This document shows positions 27,541-36,352 of a DNA stretch of 64,000 nucleotides, piece after piece. Made by a program: the position numbers and the translations under genes. The stretch's first letter is position 1. Each line of letters begins with the position of its first letter. The stretch comes from Halopiger djelfimassiliensis (GTDB taxonomy: Archaea; Halobacteriota; Halobacteria; Halobacteriales; Natrialbaceae), in assembly GCF_000455365.1 (NCBI RefSeq), contig NZ_HG315684.1, forward strand, positions 259,789 to 323,788. The letters are read 5' to 3'. The notes beneath the pieces are model-generated. The model ran no database searches, was not told where the DNA came from, and saw only the letters and a program-made list of their open reading frames with translations.

Positions 27541-28902
27541 TTACGCAAGCTCCGGGCCGTCATCGATTGCTCCATCTAGATCGGACCGAACGGCTTCGAT
27601 CGCGGACTCACAGGTCTCGGAAACCGGCTGCAACAGCTCTTCCCGAAAGTCAGCTTCGGTATTCGATTCGTGTTTGCTCGTGAATAGCCTCTGCTCGTCG
27701 GTCCAGCACCCGAAGGTGCCATCGGAACGGCGCTGGGTCTCGAGAAATCGGACGGCGTGAGCAACGACGTCCCCGTATTCCTCGACAACGGGGGTCTCCG
27801 AAAGCTCTCGCAGATACGTCGCCCCCTGTTCCAGGCTATAGTTGGCAAAGAGGGCGAATACGTCTCCGAGTTTTACCAGGTTTTCAGCTTGACTTCGGTA
27901 ATCGATCGGTCGTCGGTTCGCCTCGGTATCCAGTTCCGGCCAAGCATCGGTCAGCGCTCGAGCGAGCAGTCCCCCGACGATCGTGGGGTGGTAGTAACAC
28001 CGCCACGTTTCGTTTTGGTTCTGCCAGTCGGCCGGATCGTAACCGACGAACCGCTTTAGTTTCTCCGGACTATCGACCGGAAACGATAGATACCCGTCGT
28101 CATCGACGTGGTCGAGTATCCACCCGAGGACGAACCGAACGAATCCCGGTGGAAGCTGGCGCTGCAACACGCCACACAGGAGGAGTTCTGCCACGAGGTC
28201 GGTATGGCCCTCGGCGATAAATCGGAGTAGCAACCCCTGCAGTACGGACGGATAGTCGTACGCTAACGGTTCGTCGGGGAACTTGTCGCTTCCACTGCCG
28301 AGGTTATGATAGTAGAGTAGCTCGTGGGTCAGACCGAACGCGTCGTTCTGTCCGACCCGTGCTGGACTCAGATAGCGGTTGACGTTCCCCTGGTCGAGTA
28401 ACCGCCGGAAATCGAGCGGATGGTCAGTATAGCCGTACATCCGACAAATGTGCCACAGGTCGAGTTGTCGAGATGGAGGGAGACTCGTTGCCCAGGTCTC
28501 CGGCCATTCGAGCACGTCGTTCAAGACGCGTTGTGCGTCTCGATCTAACTCATCGATTTCCGCTAGATACACGAGCGGATAGCCGATTTTATTGAGTTCG
28601 GTCGGAGTACGCACTAGTAAGGAGTAAAACGATTCATCGTTCGTTCTCGATACCAACAACTCTTTGAGCTGTGGTGTTGTGACGTCTCCCTGCATCTCGG
28701 CGACATGCAGGTAAAGCGCAGCCTCTGTGAACGCCTTTCGACGAATCTCCCGTTTTTCAGGTATCTCCCCCAGTGAGGGATCGAACCGATGAACGTTATT
28801 TTCGAGCCACGTGTCGGCGTGTTCTTTGAACGCCGCCGATCGTTTCGGTACCGCATCACGTCTCACTGGTTCCGGAACCGGTATATTAGCTTTCTTATCC
28901 AT
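27541..28902 (-). CDS. Helical helper protein of the lanthipeptide locus (DUF6895-like)
   Basis: A 453-residue, almost all-helical protein, about 230 bp downstream of the cyclase gene on the same strand. A central block GLTHELLYYHNLGSG and the later ETWRCYYHPTIVGGLLA recall DUF6895-type proteins found with ribosomal-peptide clusters, and the repeated helix pairs suggest an alpha/alpha toroid or repeat scaffold. No zinc ligands or kinase motifs are seen. I chose the ATG at 28902 (MDKKANIPVP); a GTG at 28926 in frame is an alternative. The family assignment is from memory and tentative; its role in peptide maturation is inferred from context only. Confidence 0.6.
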   Translation of the reverse strand: MDKKANIPVPEPVRRDAVPKRSAAFKEHADTWLENNVHRFDPSLGEIPEKREIRRKAFTEAALYLHVAEMQGDVTTPQLKELLVSRTNDESFYSLLVRTPTELNKIGYPLVYLAEIDELDRDAQRVLNDVLEWPETWATSLPPSRQLDLWHICRMYGYTDHPLDFRRLLDQGNVNRYLSPARVGQNDAFGLTHELLYYHNLGSGSDKFPDEPLAYDYPSVLQGLLLRFIAEGHTDLVAELLLCGVLQRQLPPGFVRFVLGWILDHVDDDGYLSFPVDSPEKLKRFVGYDPADWQNQNETWRCYYHPTIVGGLLARALTDAWPELDTEANRRPIDYRSQAENLVKLGDVFALFANYSLEQGATYLRELSETPVVEEYGDVVAHAVRFLETQRRSDGTFGCWTDEQRLFTSKHESNTEADFREELLQPVSETCESAIEAVRSDLDGAIDDGPELA

Positions 28903-29130
28903 AATAGTATCCCATCCGTCAATCACGAATCCGTCCTGTAGTTCGAGTCACCGAGCCGTCCCGCGATGTCGTTTCCGATCAGTACTTTCCGTTCCGTCTC
29001 GAGTTTTCGAGTGCTCTCTCACCCGGTCGCGTTTTCACAAACTAGCTCACATCAATGCAACACATGTATTTAATATTTTCTTATAGTATAATAAATACTA
29101 TCGCAGGGGAATTATCAAGAAGGACGTTTC

Positions 29131-29155
29131 GGTCCTGATCCTTTTTGAGAGGACC
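29131..29155 (-). terminator. Hairpin after the cyclase gene
   Basis: GGTCCT (29131-29136) pairs with AGGACC (29150-29155) around an A/T-rich loop, 12 bp past the cyclase stop on the minus strand. It is a plausible end or processing point for the transcript, followed by AT-rich sequence. Confidence 0.3.
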
Positions 29156-29166
29156 GTAGTTCGAAC

Positions 29167-30375
29167 TCACTCGAAACGGAGGATCGAGGGAATCGAATCA
29201 GGGCGTAGTAACCGAAGTATCGTATATCCGATCCCAGCAGTTCCGACAAATAAGACCGGGTTAGTGATCCCATCGACACTTCCATTTGCCACCCGGTAGG
29301 TATTCGCTCTCCGTCGTTTCGTTATCGTCTCTGCTGCCAATTGTCGCGCCTTTTCGATGTATTCGGTGTCGAACTCACGCCCTAACTCGAGGAGAAAATC
29401 GATCTGTGCGAACGTTCCGTGACAGATCGGGTCTTCCGGCGCGACGTGGGGTGAAAAGCCACTCGTAACACGTCTTAGATCCCGCTCAAGTGTCTCAGAT
29501 TGGTAATATTGCAAACTTCCGAGTCGTGCGTTTCCGATCCCGACCAGTCCGTAACACCACCAGTGAGAATAATGTTTTATCCCCGAAAAGTTTGCTTTCC
29601 AGTTGTTTTCATACTCCGAGTAAAACAAATTCTCGAACGAAATTGCATTGTCCGCCGCTTCCCGAAACTCTTCGCGCCCGGTATGATGGTACAACCGATA
29701 CAGGGCGTAACTGATCCCTGCAACGCCGTGTCCCATCCCGGTGGAAGTGCTAAGGATACCCTCCCCGTTGCTCGTATCCCACAACTTATACTCTCCCCAC
29801 TTATCGTATCGGTTAGCAAGCAAGTGTTCACCGCAGCGAACGGCTTTATCCAGCGCTTCGCGATCGTTTGTGCGTTCCCAATGCCGCAGTAATCCGATCG
29901 TCGTGCCAGCAGCTCCGAGCAGCAGGTCGTACTGCTCGTCCTGCGCTATCGTCTCCGCCGATACCGCCGCCACTAGGTCCTCCGCTCGGTCCCGATACCG
30001 ACGCTCGCCCGTCAACTCCGAAAGCAAACTCAAGCCATAGATCACCGACCCGGCTCCGCAACCTGCTCCGATGTATGTACTGTCCAGTACGTCTTCTGCC
30101 GCTCGCTCGAGGAGGGGTGTAACTGCCTTTTCGACGCAGCGTTGATACAACTCATCCCCGAACTCGGTGTACATTGCAGCGAAATACACTGCAATACCGA
30201 TTTGTCCACAGTAGAGGCCGGTTCGCGTCTTCAAATTCAGTTTCCGATCGGACGCTCCGTAGCCGAACCGGCCGATGGTTCCGTCCGCAAAGGTTACGCC
30301 CGACTCTCGTACGGTACTGAATATCGATTCCGCCTCACGACGGAAGTCGTCGGCCTGCAATGGTGTTCCCGTCAT
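29167..30375 (-). CDS. LanC-type lanthipeptide cyclase
   Basis: 402 residues with the complete zinc-enzyme signature of LanC cyclases: GMGHGVAGISYAL with His216, WWCYGLVGIGNARLG with Cys274, and PICHGTFAQIDFLL with Cys318 and His319, plus the family-typical N-terminal GLYCGQIGIAVYF and YIGAGCGAGSVIYGLSLL blocks. It would close thioether rings by adding Cys thiols to dehydrated Ser/Thr in the precursor. In most class II systems this domain is fused to the dehydratase as LanM (about 1000 aa). Here the genes are separate and overlap as ATGA (30372-30375), which predicts translational coupling. Confidence 0.93.
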   Translation of the reverse strand: MTGTPLQADDFRREAESIFSTVRESGVTFADGTIGRFGYGASDRKLNLKTRTGLYCGQIGIAVYFAAMYTEFGDELYQRCVEKAVTPLLERAAEDVLDSTYIGAGCGAGSVIYGLSLLSELTGERRYRDRAEDLVAAVSAETIAQDEQYDLLLGAAGTTIGLLRHWERTNDREALDKAVRCGEHLLANRYDKWGEYKLWDTSNGEGILSTSTGMGHGVAGISYALYRLYHHTGREEFREAADNAISFENLFYSEYENNWKANFSGIKHYSHWWCYGLVGIGNARLGSLQYYQSETLERDLRRVTSGFSPHVAPEDPICHGTFAQIDFLLELGREFDTEYIEKARQLAAETITKRRRANTYRVANGSVDGITNPVLFVGTAGIGYTILRLLRPDSIPSILRFE

Positions 30376-32336
30376 ATTTTATCCTCGGCGTGTGCCTGAT
30401 CCGTTATACGCGATCGCTCCAAGGAGCCTCGGAGCAACCCTCGCTGCCAGTCGTTATCGCTTTCCGTCATGTCGGAAATTCTGTCCGAGAGACGGTCAAT
30501 ACCGGTTCGGTTGGTTAATTCCGGAAGGACGACGTTACCATCGAAATACAGCCCGCGGTCGTTGGAATACACCGTGAATTTCGGGATATCACCCCTTTGG
30601 AGCGCTTCTCGCTCGGCCGCGATTATCTTCTCCCACCGCTCCGGATCCATTTCGGACAGTTTCGTTTCCCGTCTGAAAATCGGTTGCTCTCCCCGCATAG
30701 ACAGGACTTCCTGAAGTTTGTAATCGAAGATCGCACCGCTGCGCAAATATTTCGGAGAAGTGAGCGTTTTCAGGAGTTCATCGTATGCTCTCGAGCTGCG
30801 GAGAAGGATCCTCGTCTCTAGGCCGTCGAAATGAGTCGTTGTTTTGACTTTCACCCGATCCTTGGCACCGCAGATGGCGGTATACACGCTTTCGAACCCA
30901 TCAACGATCTGGTCGACGAATCGCTCGGGTCGCGCCGGTTCTCCGGCGAGTGTCGGAAAGTTTTCTTGTGGAGGGTTCACTGGAACGTAGTACTCGATGT
31001 CCATCGCGTCGGTGTTGATGTGGTTCCAGGTGAGTTGGCGGGTAGACGCTTCGTGACCGTCAATTCCGTCGATACCCGAAGATCCTTCGGGGACGGCATC
31101 GTACGGCAACGCTCCGGTGCCTAGAACGGTGGCGTTCATCATGTGGTACCGGATCTTCTGTTCCATCTTCCGGGAAGGATTCTCTACCGCTGAACTGTCC
31201 ATCGCGAGAACGGTCTCCGGATCGACGAGAACGGGTGATTCCTTCGCCGCGATTATATTCTCGTAATGGCAGTCGGTGACATTAAGGACATAGAGGATGC
31301 ACAAGAGGGCACCAACACCGCGATAGTAGTCCGCTACGGCGGTGACCTCCGAGTGGTCGCTCCGTTCGATCTTCTCTACCCACCCGTACCCGTCCCTATT
31401 GAGCAGGTTCGGTGTTTCGAGAACTGGTACCGTTTCGAACTCTTGGCAAAGCCAGGATTCGAATCGATAGAACGCGCTTTCAGGGTCAACGTTCCGTGGT
31501 TTGTATAACACCTCGACCCCGGCCTCGAACTCGATTAAGAGCACGCGCTCTCCTCCGCCGTGTGCGTCTCCTACCGGAGAGACACTCGCTATCCGTTCTG
31601 CTTCTCCGAGATCGAACGTCGAACGAATACGTTGCAGATCGTCGTTCAACCTCGATAGAAACCGGGTGAATATGGATTGCCACTGTTGAATGCTGATCGT
31701 GAGTAGTTTCGCTGCCATCGGGAACTCTTCGAAGAAAGACGCCGCCCGACCGTCGACAAAAGCAAGAACGTATTCATCATACCAGGCGGTGGAGTTCGGC
31801 GAACGACGATCGGTTCTAATAACGTCGGGGTCGATATCGTTTATATATGTTAAGAAATCGATGTGTAATGCTTGCGCCGCAACATCCGCAAGTCGGTTCA
31901 ACAATAATTGCTCGAAGTCGCCCAGTCCTGCAGTCGTTAACCGCTCCGTGTTCACCGTATCGATTACAGTCTGGCGGCTGTACTCGACGATCGGCCAAAA
32001 AATATCCTCGAACGGGACCTCGGTACCGATTCGATCCGGCACCTGCGCCACTTCACCGGTCGTAGTCAGTACGCTCAGTACATCCCTGAACTCGGCGATC
32101 CACTCCGGGAGGCTCTCGTCCTCCGGCCACCGATCGAAGCTCACGTAGCGATTTATTTCTTCGCTACGTCTGTCGTAGCGAGCATAGATGCGACGTCGAT
32201 CGCTCTCTCCAATTTCGTCAAAGAACTCCTTCTCATGCCCTGTTACACCTTTCTCGCTCTCCCCAACGTGATCGTTCTGTATTCGATTATGTAACAATTC
32301 TGCCGACGCTGCGATGGTATGATAATCTACGTCCAT
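30372..32336 (-). CDS. LanM-type lanthipeptide dehydratase domain (stand-alone)
   Basis: 654 residues covering the DUF4135 dehydratase region of class II lanthipeptide synthetases and ending with the typical WQRGLLRGSL helix, without a cyclase. The kinase-like active site is present: lysine in EVLYKPRNVD (about 278-284), DCHYEN at 355-360 and VDPET at 371-375. This corresponds to the CylM-type residues that phosphorylate and eliminate phosphate from Ser/Thr. The next gene, overlapping by 4 nt, supplies the cyclase. Together they have the summed length of a LanM. A start at the ATG 32336 follows a very AT-rich leader. Confidence 0.92.
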   Translation of the reverse strand: MDVDYHTIAASAELLHNRIQNDHVGESEKGVTGHEKEFFDEIGESDRRRIYARYDRRSEEINRYVSFDRWPEDESLPEWIAEFRDVLSVLTTTGEVAQVPDRIGTEVPFEDIFWPIVEYSRQTVIDTVNTERLTTAGLGDFEQLLLNRLADVAAQALHIDFLTYINDIDPDVIRTDRRSPNSTAWYDEYVLAFVDGRAASFFEEFPMAAKLLTISIQQWQSIFTRFLSRLNDDLQRIRSTFDLGEAERIASVSPVGDAHGGGERVLLIEFEAGVEVLYKPRNVDPESAFYRFESWLCQEFETVPVLETPNLLNRDGYGWVEKIERSDHSEVTAVADYYRGVGALLCILYVLNVTDCHYENIIAAKESPVLVDPETVLAMDSSAVENPSRKMEQKIRYHMMNATVLGTGALPYDAVPEGSSGIDGIDGHEASTRQLTWNHINTDAMDIEYYVPVNPPQENFPTLAGEPARPERFVDQIVDGFESVYTAICGAKDRVKVKTTTHFDGLETRILLRSSRAYDELLKTLTSPKYLRSGAIFDYKLQEVLSMRGEQPIFRRETKLSEMDPERWEKIIAAEREALQRGDIPKFTVYSNDRGLYFDGNVVLPELTNRTGIDRLSDRISDMTESDNDWQRGLLRGSLERSRITDQAHAEDKI

Positions 32337-32830
32337 TTTTCAAGGGTTATTACGACTTCTCTTCTTTACCTCACTGTTTCATTCATTAATCCATTAATAA
32401 TTACTTAAATTATTCTATTAATATTATTAGCATTTCTCCAGCTAGAACAACCCGGGGTTATTGGACGATCTCGTGAGCACGACTGTCGATCGGACTCGAG
32501 CCCGCACGGAACGCGGGAGCGTGTCGTGTTCGACCCTTGTTCGGTTGTGGCCGACATGTCACTGTTTCCATCGTAGCTACAATCCGTCGGAGGCGCTAGA
32601 TGCGCACGTTCGCTTCTCGGAGGTGACTGAAAGCGTCGGCTTCTCCCCGCGTGAGTTACGCTTGCCGGACCCGGGATGTGCTCGTTACTTCGACGTGTTT
32701 CGAGTATCGTGGAAGGGGCCAGCCGCCGAAGGAGGTCTGAGCCCGGCAATCGCGTGGATCGAACCATCGCTTTTCAACTTGGTAAATAACGTGTAGGGGA
32801 TGGCCAGCGACCGGTTAGGTGGTTGATTTA
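32337..32830. other. Non-coding gap between dehydratase and precursor genes
   Basis: The part at 32337-32450 is strongly AT-rich and probably holds the promoter of the dehydratase-cyclase pair. The part at 32455-32800 is richer in GC. It carries one plus-strand frame with a TTG start whose composition is only weakly protein-like and which matches no family I know. I see no further precursor-like short gene here. Confidence 0.4.
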
Positions 32831-32965
32831 TCAGTCGTTACCCGATGCGACAGCGCACGACAGCACGTAGCAGGCTTGATGCCCGTCTTCGTGAACGTCA
32901 TTGACATCGCGGTTGTGTTTGACTTCGAACTGGTCGACCGACGTGAGTTCTGATTGTTCGTTCAT
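32831..32965 (-). CDS. Putative lanthipeptide precursor A2 (44 aa)
   Basis: A 44-codon gene read directly from the minus strand. The acidic leader shares V-D/E-Q-F-E-x-K-H-N-R-D-V with precursor A1. The C-terminal part holds Cys32, Ser36, Cys37 and Ser41, the same Cys-x3-Ser/Thr-Cys-x3-Ser spacing as A1. There is no Ser or Thr between Ser9 and Cys32, so any thioether ring must join a Cys to a Ser lying C-terminal to it. It starts 4 bp after the A1 stop and ends 494 bp before the dehydratase gene. No double-glycine cleavage motif is seen; QAC or nearby is where the core may begin. Confidence 0.82.
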   Translation of the reverse strand: MNEQSELTSVDQFEVKHNRDVNDVHEDGHQACYVLSCAVASGND

Positions 32966-32969
32966 TGGT

Positions 32970-33107
32970 CTAATTGTCGGAGTACACGAGGCACGTTGCG
33001 ATCGGACAGCCAGCGACGGGGCCCGACTCGTCGAACTCCTCAGTTACATCGCGGTTGTGCTTCGTTTCGAACTGTTCGACCGCCGTATTACTGGGTTGTT
33101 CTCTCAT
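32970..33107 (-). CDS. Putative lanthipeptide precursor A1 (45 aa)
   Basis: A 45-codon gene starting ATG at 33107, with an in-frame stop four codons upstream, so the N-terminus is well bounded. The leader is hydrophilic and acidic and carries QFETKHNRDV. The C-terminal segment after VAG holds Cys34, Thr38, Cys39 and Ser43. Paralogy with A2 is evident from the leader and the Cys/Ser/Thr spacing, while the residues between differ (CPIATC versus CYVLSC), which is the expected pattern of leader conservation with core diversification. A TATA-like box lies about 60 bp upstream. Confidence 0.85.
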   Translation of the reverse strand: MREQPSNTAVEQFETKHNRDVTEEFDESGPVAGCPIATCLVYSDN

Positions 33108-33162
33108 TATTATTTCTCATTGATGCTGGTCCCCCTACGACATGTGTTCTCACGTCTAATCA

Positions 33163-33173
33163 CTTAATATTTT
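33163..33173 (-). promoter_or_regulatory. TATA-like box of the precursor operon
   Basis: On the minus strand AAAATATTAAG lies about 56-66 bp upstream of the A1 start, predicting a 5' leader of roughly 30-35 nt. The region from 33160 to 33290 is the AT-richest intergenic part in this locus. Confidence 0.45.
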
Positions 33174-33326
33174 CCCTGATATGAATATATTCAACAACTT
33201 GCGAATACATAAATGCATACATGAATAATAGATATAATTTATGAGTATAACCATAGTATACTGGAAAAATAGCGCACAAAGTATTCTGTTGTACCGGTGA
33301 GTGCGAGCGGCGTTCGACAGGACCGG

Positions 33327-34040
33327 TTATCGAAGGATCGATTCGATCCGATCACGAACCGTTTCCATCTCACTGCTTCGAATGGAAGTACCGGGTTTGT
33401 GTACTCGGTCAATATTTTCAAAACGGTTATTGTCGGTGTCGGTTGCCACGAACACCGTAATACCGTCTTCGAGAAATCGGCAGAACAATCGCACGTCATC
33501 GGGAGCGTCTCGAAGACACTGATCGGTCAGCTGAAAGGTGAACGCCTGGAGAAACGGTGGTCCAGCAGCGGTTGGATCGGCGATGCATTCGATATCGCGG
33601 GGTGCGAATCCGAGGTCGATCATTGCGTCAAAGATAGCCTCCAAGTAGGGGCCTTTCACGTCGATGTTGGTCTCGTACGTAACGGTATCCGTTGGAGTAA
33701 CGATCTCCACCGATGCAATCGCGTTCACACTTGCGATCGTTCTCGGCGTTTCCCACGGGATAGTAATCGACGCTGATCGAGTTTCGGTTAGTTCGGTGTA
33801 TTCCGGCGGATCACTCACCAACACAAATCGATCGATTTCCGTCCGTCGAAACGTATCTCGTTCTCGATAGGGAGCCTCGAATGAGAGGAGAACCTCTCGC
33901 ACGTTCCACCGGCATCTCTTTCCGGAGAATAGGATCTCAACGTTGACGTTCTCGTTGAGAGTAACGGGTCCGGCCGGAATCTGGACCTTGACTTCTTTGT
34001 TGTTCGTTTCGTGAGTCGCGATCACGTTCTTTCGTTCCAT
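33327..34040 (-). CDS. Spo0M-like (arrestin-fold) protein
   Basis: 237 residues. Two beta-rich halves follow the Spo0M/arrestin-like pattern: VQIPAGPVTLNENVNVEILF, then an E-TFRRTEIDRFVL stretch, the ITIPWETPRTIASVNA block and a second half beginning ETNIDVKGPYLEAI. Bacterial Spo0M is linked to sporulation and cell division; its molecular role is unclear. In this locus it sits between the exporter genes and the precursor genes on the same strand, so I infer that it serves the peptide system, perhaps as scaffold, but there is no direct evidence. Confidence 0.75.
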   Translation of the reverse strand: MERKNVIATHETNNKEVKVQIPAGPVTLNENVNVEILFSGKRCRWNVREVLLSFEAPYRERDTFRRTEIDRFVLVSDPPEYTELTETRSASITIPWETPRTIASVNAIASVEIVTPTDTVTYETNIDVKGPYLEAIFDAMIDLGFAPRDIECIADPTAAGPPFLQAFTFQLTDQCLRDAPDDVRLFCRFLEDGITVFVATDTDNNRFENIDRVHKPGTSIRSSEMETVRDRIESILR

Positions 34041-34282
34041 AATTTACATACTGTATTTTATTATATAATATTTGGCTACTATATTCGATATTTATCAGCC
34101 AATGCTCCGGAACAGCGGTCCGGTGGCGGTAACGGGTGGTGCCAATCAGCCTAGCACGTGATCGATGATCCGAAGATCGAAGGGGCCGGGGATCAACTGT
34201 TCTCTCCCGGTGACCGCCACGAAATCGCCCCAGTGGGAACGAATGCGCGTTCCCAGAGAAAGGGAAGCCGACGGAGGGACGT

Positions 34283-35104
34283 CTAGTAGTGACCGAGCAG
34301 CGCCTTCTCGCGGGCTTTGATCCCCGCACGGTAAAAACAGTAGTACCCGACTGAGAGGTAGATCACGCTAGTAGCGACGAGAATGCCAATATCCGTGATG
34401 GGAAACTCCCCGAGTCGGACACCGTTTTCCATTGCGACCCGTGTGAGGTAACTTCCGTGGGTTATCGGCAGGATCTTCAGCCATTCGACAGTTCCGGCCG
34501 GCGCGGCGATCAGCCCAACGAACCCGAACTGCACCAATTGGAACAGGTTCTCCACGCGTTTGTAGACGAGTGCGAGTCCAGCGAATAGAAAACCGATGCC
34601 GAGAACGGAAAGCAGTGTCAGGACCAACAGTGGACCGACGGTCAGCGGATTGATGACAAGCCATCGTCCTGTTAGTAGCATCATCAACAGCAGTAAGGAA
34701 ATCCCCCAAAGAAAGCTTATACAGACATTGATGACCGCTTTGACGCCCATGACGGTCCCAAATCCGTATGGTGACATAAACAACCGTTCTAACGTCCCCC
34801 ACTGAGCCTCACGTGTGACGTTCCACGCCAGCCCCGAATAGGCAGTAATCGAAAGCGTGAACAGAAAGAACCCGACGATAATCCCGTCCAGCGAGTCGGT
34901 TATTGTAGGGCCTGCTATCGCTTTTCCTCCAAAAAACACCAGTACAAAAAACGTAAGCAGTGTGAGAAACTGCGTTGCAGTATTCACGGGATATCGCACC
35001 AGCAGAATCAACTGTTTGTAAAGGACGACCTTTACGAGCGCCGTTAGTGATGGGTCGGTGTCGCCGGCTGATTCGGAGTCCCCTTCGGTATCAGCGGTCG
35101 TCAC
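34283..35104 (-). CDS. ABC-2 type exporter permease
   Basis: 273 residues with six membrane segments typical of ABC-2 permeases (for example LILLVRYPVNTATQFLTLLTFF and the WGTLERLFMSPYG cytoplasmic helix). The GTG start at 35104 overlaps the end of the ATPase gene by 14 nt, which shows a functional pair. In lanthipeptide clusters such pairs export the peptide or protect the producer. It has no peptidase domain. Confidence 0.9.
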   Translation of the reverse strand: MTTADTEGDSESAGDTDPSLTALVKVVLYKQLILLVRYPVNTATQFLTLLTFFVLVFFGGKAIAGPTITDSLDGIIVGFFLFTLSITAYSGLAWNVTREAQWGTLERLFMSPYGFGTVMGVKAVINVCISFLWGISLLLLMMLLTGRWLVINPLTVGPLLVLTLLSVLGIGFLFAGLALVYKRVENLFQLVQFGFVGLIAAPAGTVEWLKILPITHGSYLTRVAMENGVRLGEFPITDIGILVATSVIYLSVGYYCFYRAGIKAREKALLGHY

Positions 35105-36170
35105 CGGTACTCACCTCCGTGGAAACGCTGGCCGAGGCAGCGTTCTCGGGTACAGATGACGACCCTCCAGTCTCGAGTGTCTCGTCGGCACCGTTTCTTC
35201 CGCTGTCTTCGATGCTCGTATCCGTTATTTGGAGGAAGATATCCTCTAAATCCGGCTTCAAGGATTCGATATCCAGAATATTTTGTCCGGTCCTCTGAAG
35301 AATATTCATGACCTCGTATATTTCGTTTCCGTCGGTCGCGGTGAACGTGATGGTGAACTGTTTGTCCTCGTCGGAATAGTCGACATCGACTACCTGTTCG
35401 AGACGCTCTCGGGCATCCGTAGAGAGTGTCGATTCGACGGTGATTTGATACTGGCGGGTGCGGAACACCTGCAGTAGTGCGTCGACCTCATCGTACTCGA
35501 CGATCGAGCCTTCATTGAGTACGAGTACGCTGTCGCAAACGCTTTCGATTACGTCCATATCGTGGCTACAGAGCACTATCGTTACGTCTTCACGGTCAGT
35601 GAGACGGCAGAGCTCCGTGCGGAGCTCTAGGGAGGTTTCGATATCCAGGCCGAGCGTCGGCTCATCCATAAATACGACTTCGACGTCACGTGCCAGCGTC
35701 GACGCTAACGATACTTTCTGCTTCATGCCCCGTGAGAGATCTTTTACCGGCGTATCAGCCCGGTCGACGAGACCGAACTGCTCGAGAAGTTCGTCGTGTC
35801 GATCACGTACTGCAGTCGGATCGTCCCCGCCGAGCCCGGCGAAAAAAGAGAGGTTCTCCCGAACAGTCAATCGCCAGTAAACGTTTCTAGCCCCTTCAAG
35901 AATCGCCCCGATCTTCTTGTATGCTTGATCGGGTTGGTCGTGGACGTCCACCCCACAGATCTCGACGGTCCCCGCGTCAGGAACGACGAGTCCGAGCATC
36001 GACTTGATCGTTGTCGTCTTTCCTGCCCCGTTTGGCCCGAGTAGCCCTACGACGGTCCCTTTTTCGATCTGAAAAGTGATGTCGTCGACGGCGGTTACAG
36101 TAGTCGTCCCGTCTTCGAAAGTCTTCCGTAGCCCCTCGACCCGGATCGCCGGTGTCTCGACTGTTCTCAT
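35091..36170 (-). CDS. ABC transporter ATP-binding protein
   Basis: 359 residues. Walker A GPNGAGKT is at about 45-52, the signature LSRGMKQK near 145, and Walker B VVFMDEPTLGLD follows, with the His of the switch in LCSHDMD. About 110 extra residues follow the ATPase core, including an acidic Ser/Thr-rich tail. It belongs to the DrrA/NatA-like drug or antibiotic exporter group and pairs with the overlapping permease. No C39 peptidase domain is fused. Confidence 0.92.
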   Translation of the reverse strand: MRTVETPAIRVEGLRKTFEDGTTTVTAVDDITFQIEKGTVVGLLGPNGAGKTTTIKSMLGLVVPDAGTVEICGVDVHDQPDQAYKKIGAILEGARNVYWRLTVRENLSFFAGLGGDDPTAVRDRHDELLEQFGLVDRADTPVKDLSRGMKQKVSLASTLARDVEVVFMDEPTLGLDIETSLELRTELCRLTDREDVTIVLCSHDMDVIESVCDSVLVLNEGSIVEYDEVDALLQVFRTRQYQITVESTLSTDARERLEQVVDVDYSDEDKQFTITFTATDGNEIYEVMNILQRTGQNILDIESLKPDLEDIFLQITDTSIEDSGRNGADETLETGGSSSVPENAASASVSTEVSTGDDR

Positions 36171-36352
36171 CAGTCACTCGTTTATTGTTGTCATTCTCCA
36201 ATTCCTTTAATTTTACCTGCTATGGTATTATAGATGGTTCGGCCGGACGCATCATGACGGTTGACTGCACTCTCCCTCTCTTTGCCGCTCGAGTGGCTGG
36301 AGTAGATGACTTCTTTTGAGTGAACGGGAGGAAGGAAAACGGAGAGGTTGCG

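Noticed and set aside
32461..32796. Plus-strand 111-codon frame between dehydratase and precursors
   Set aside because: TTG start, opposite strand to the whole locus and no recognisable similarity.
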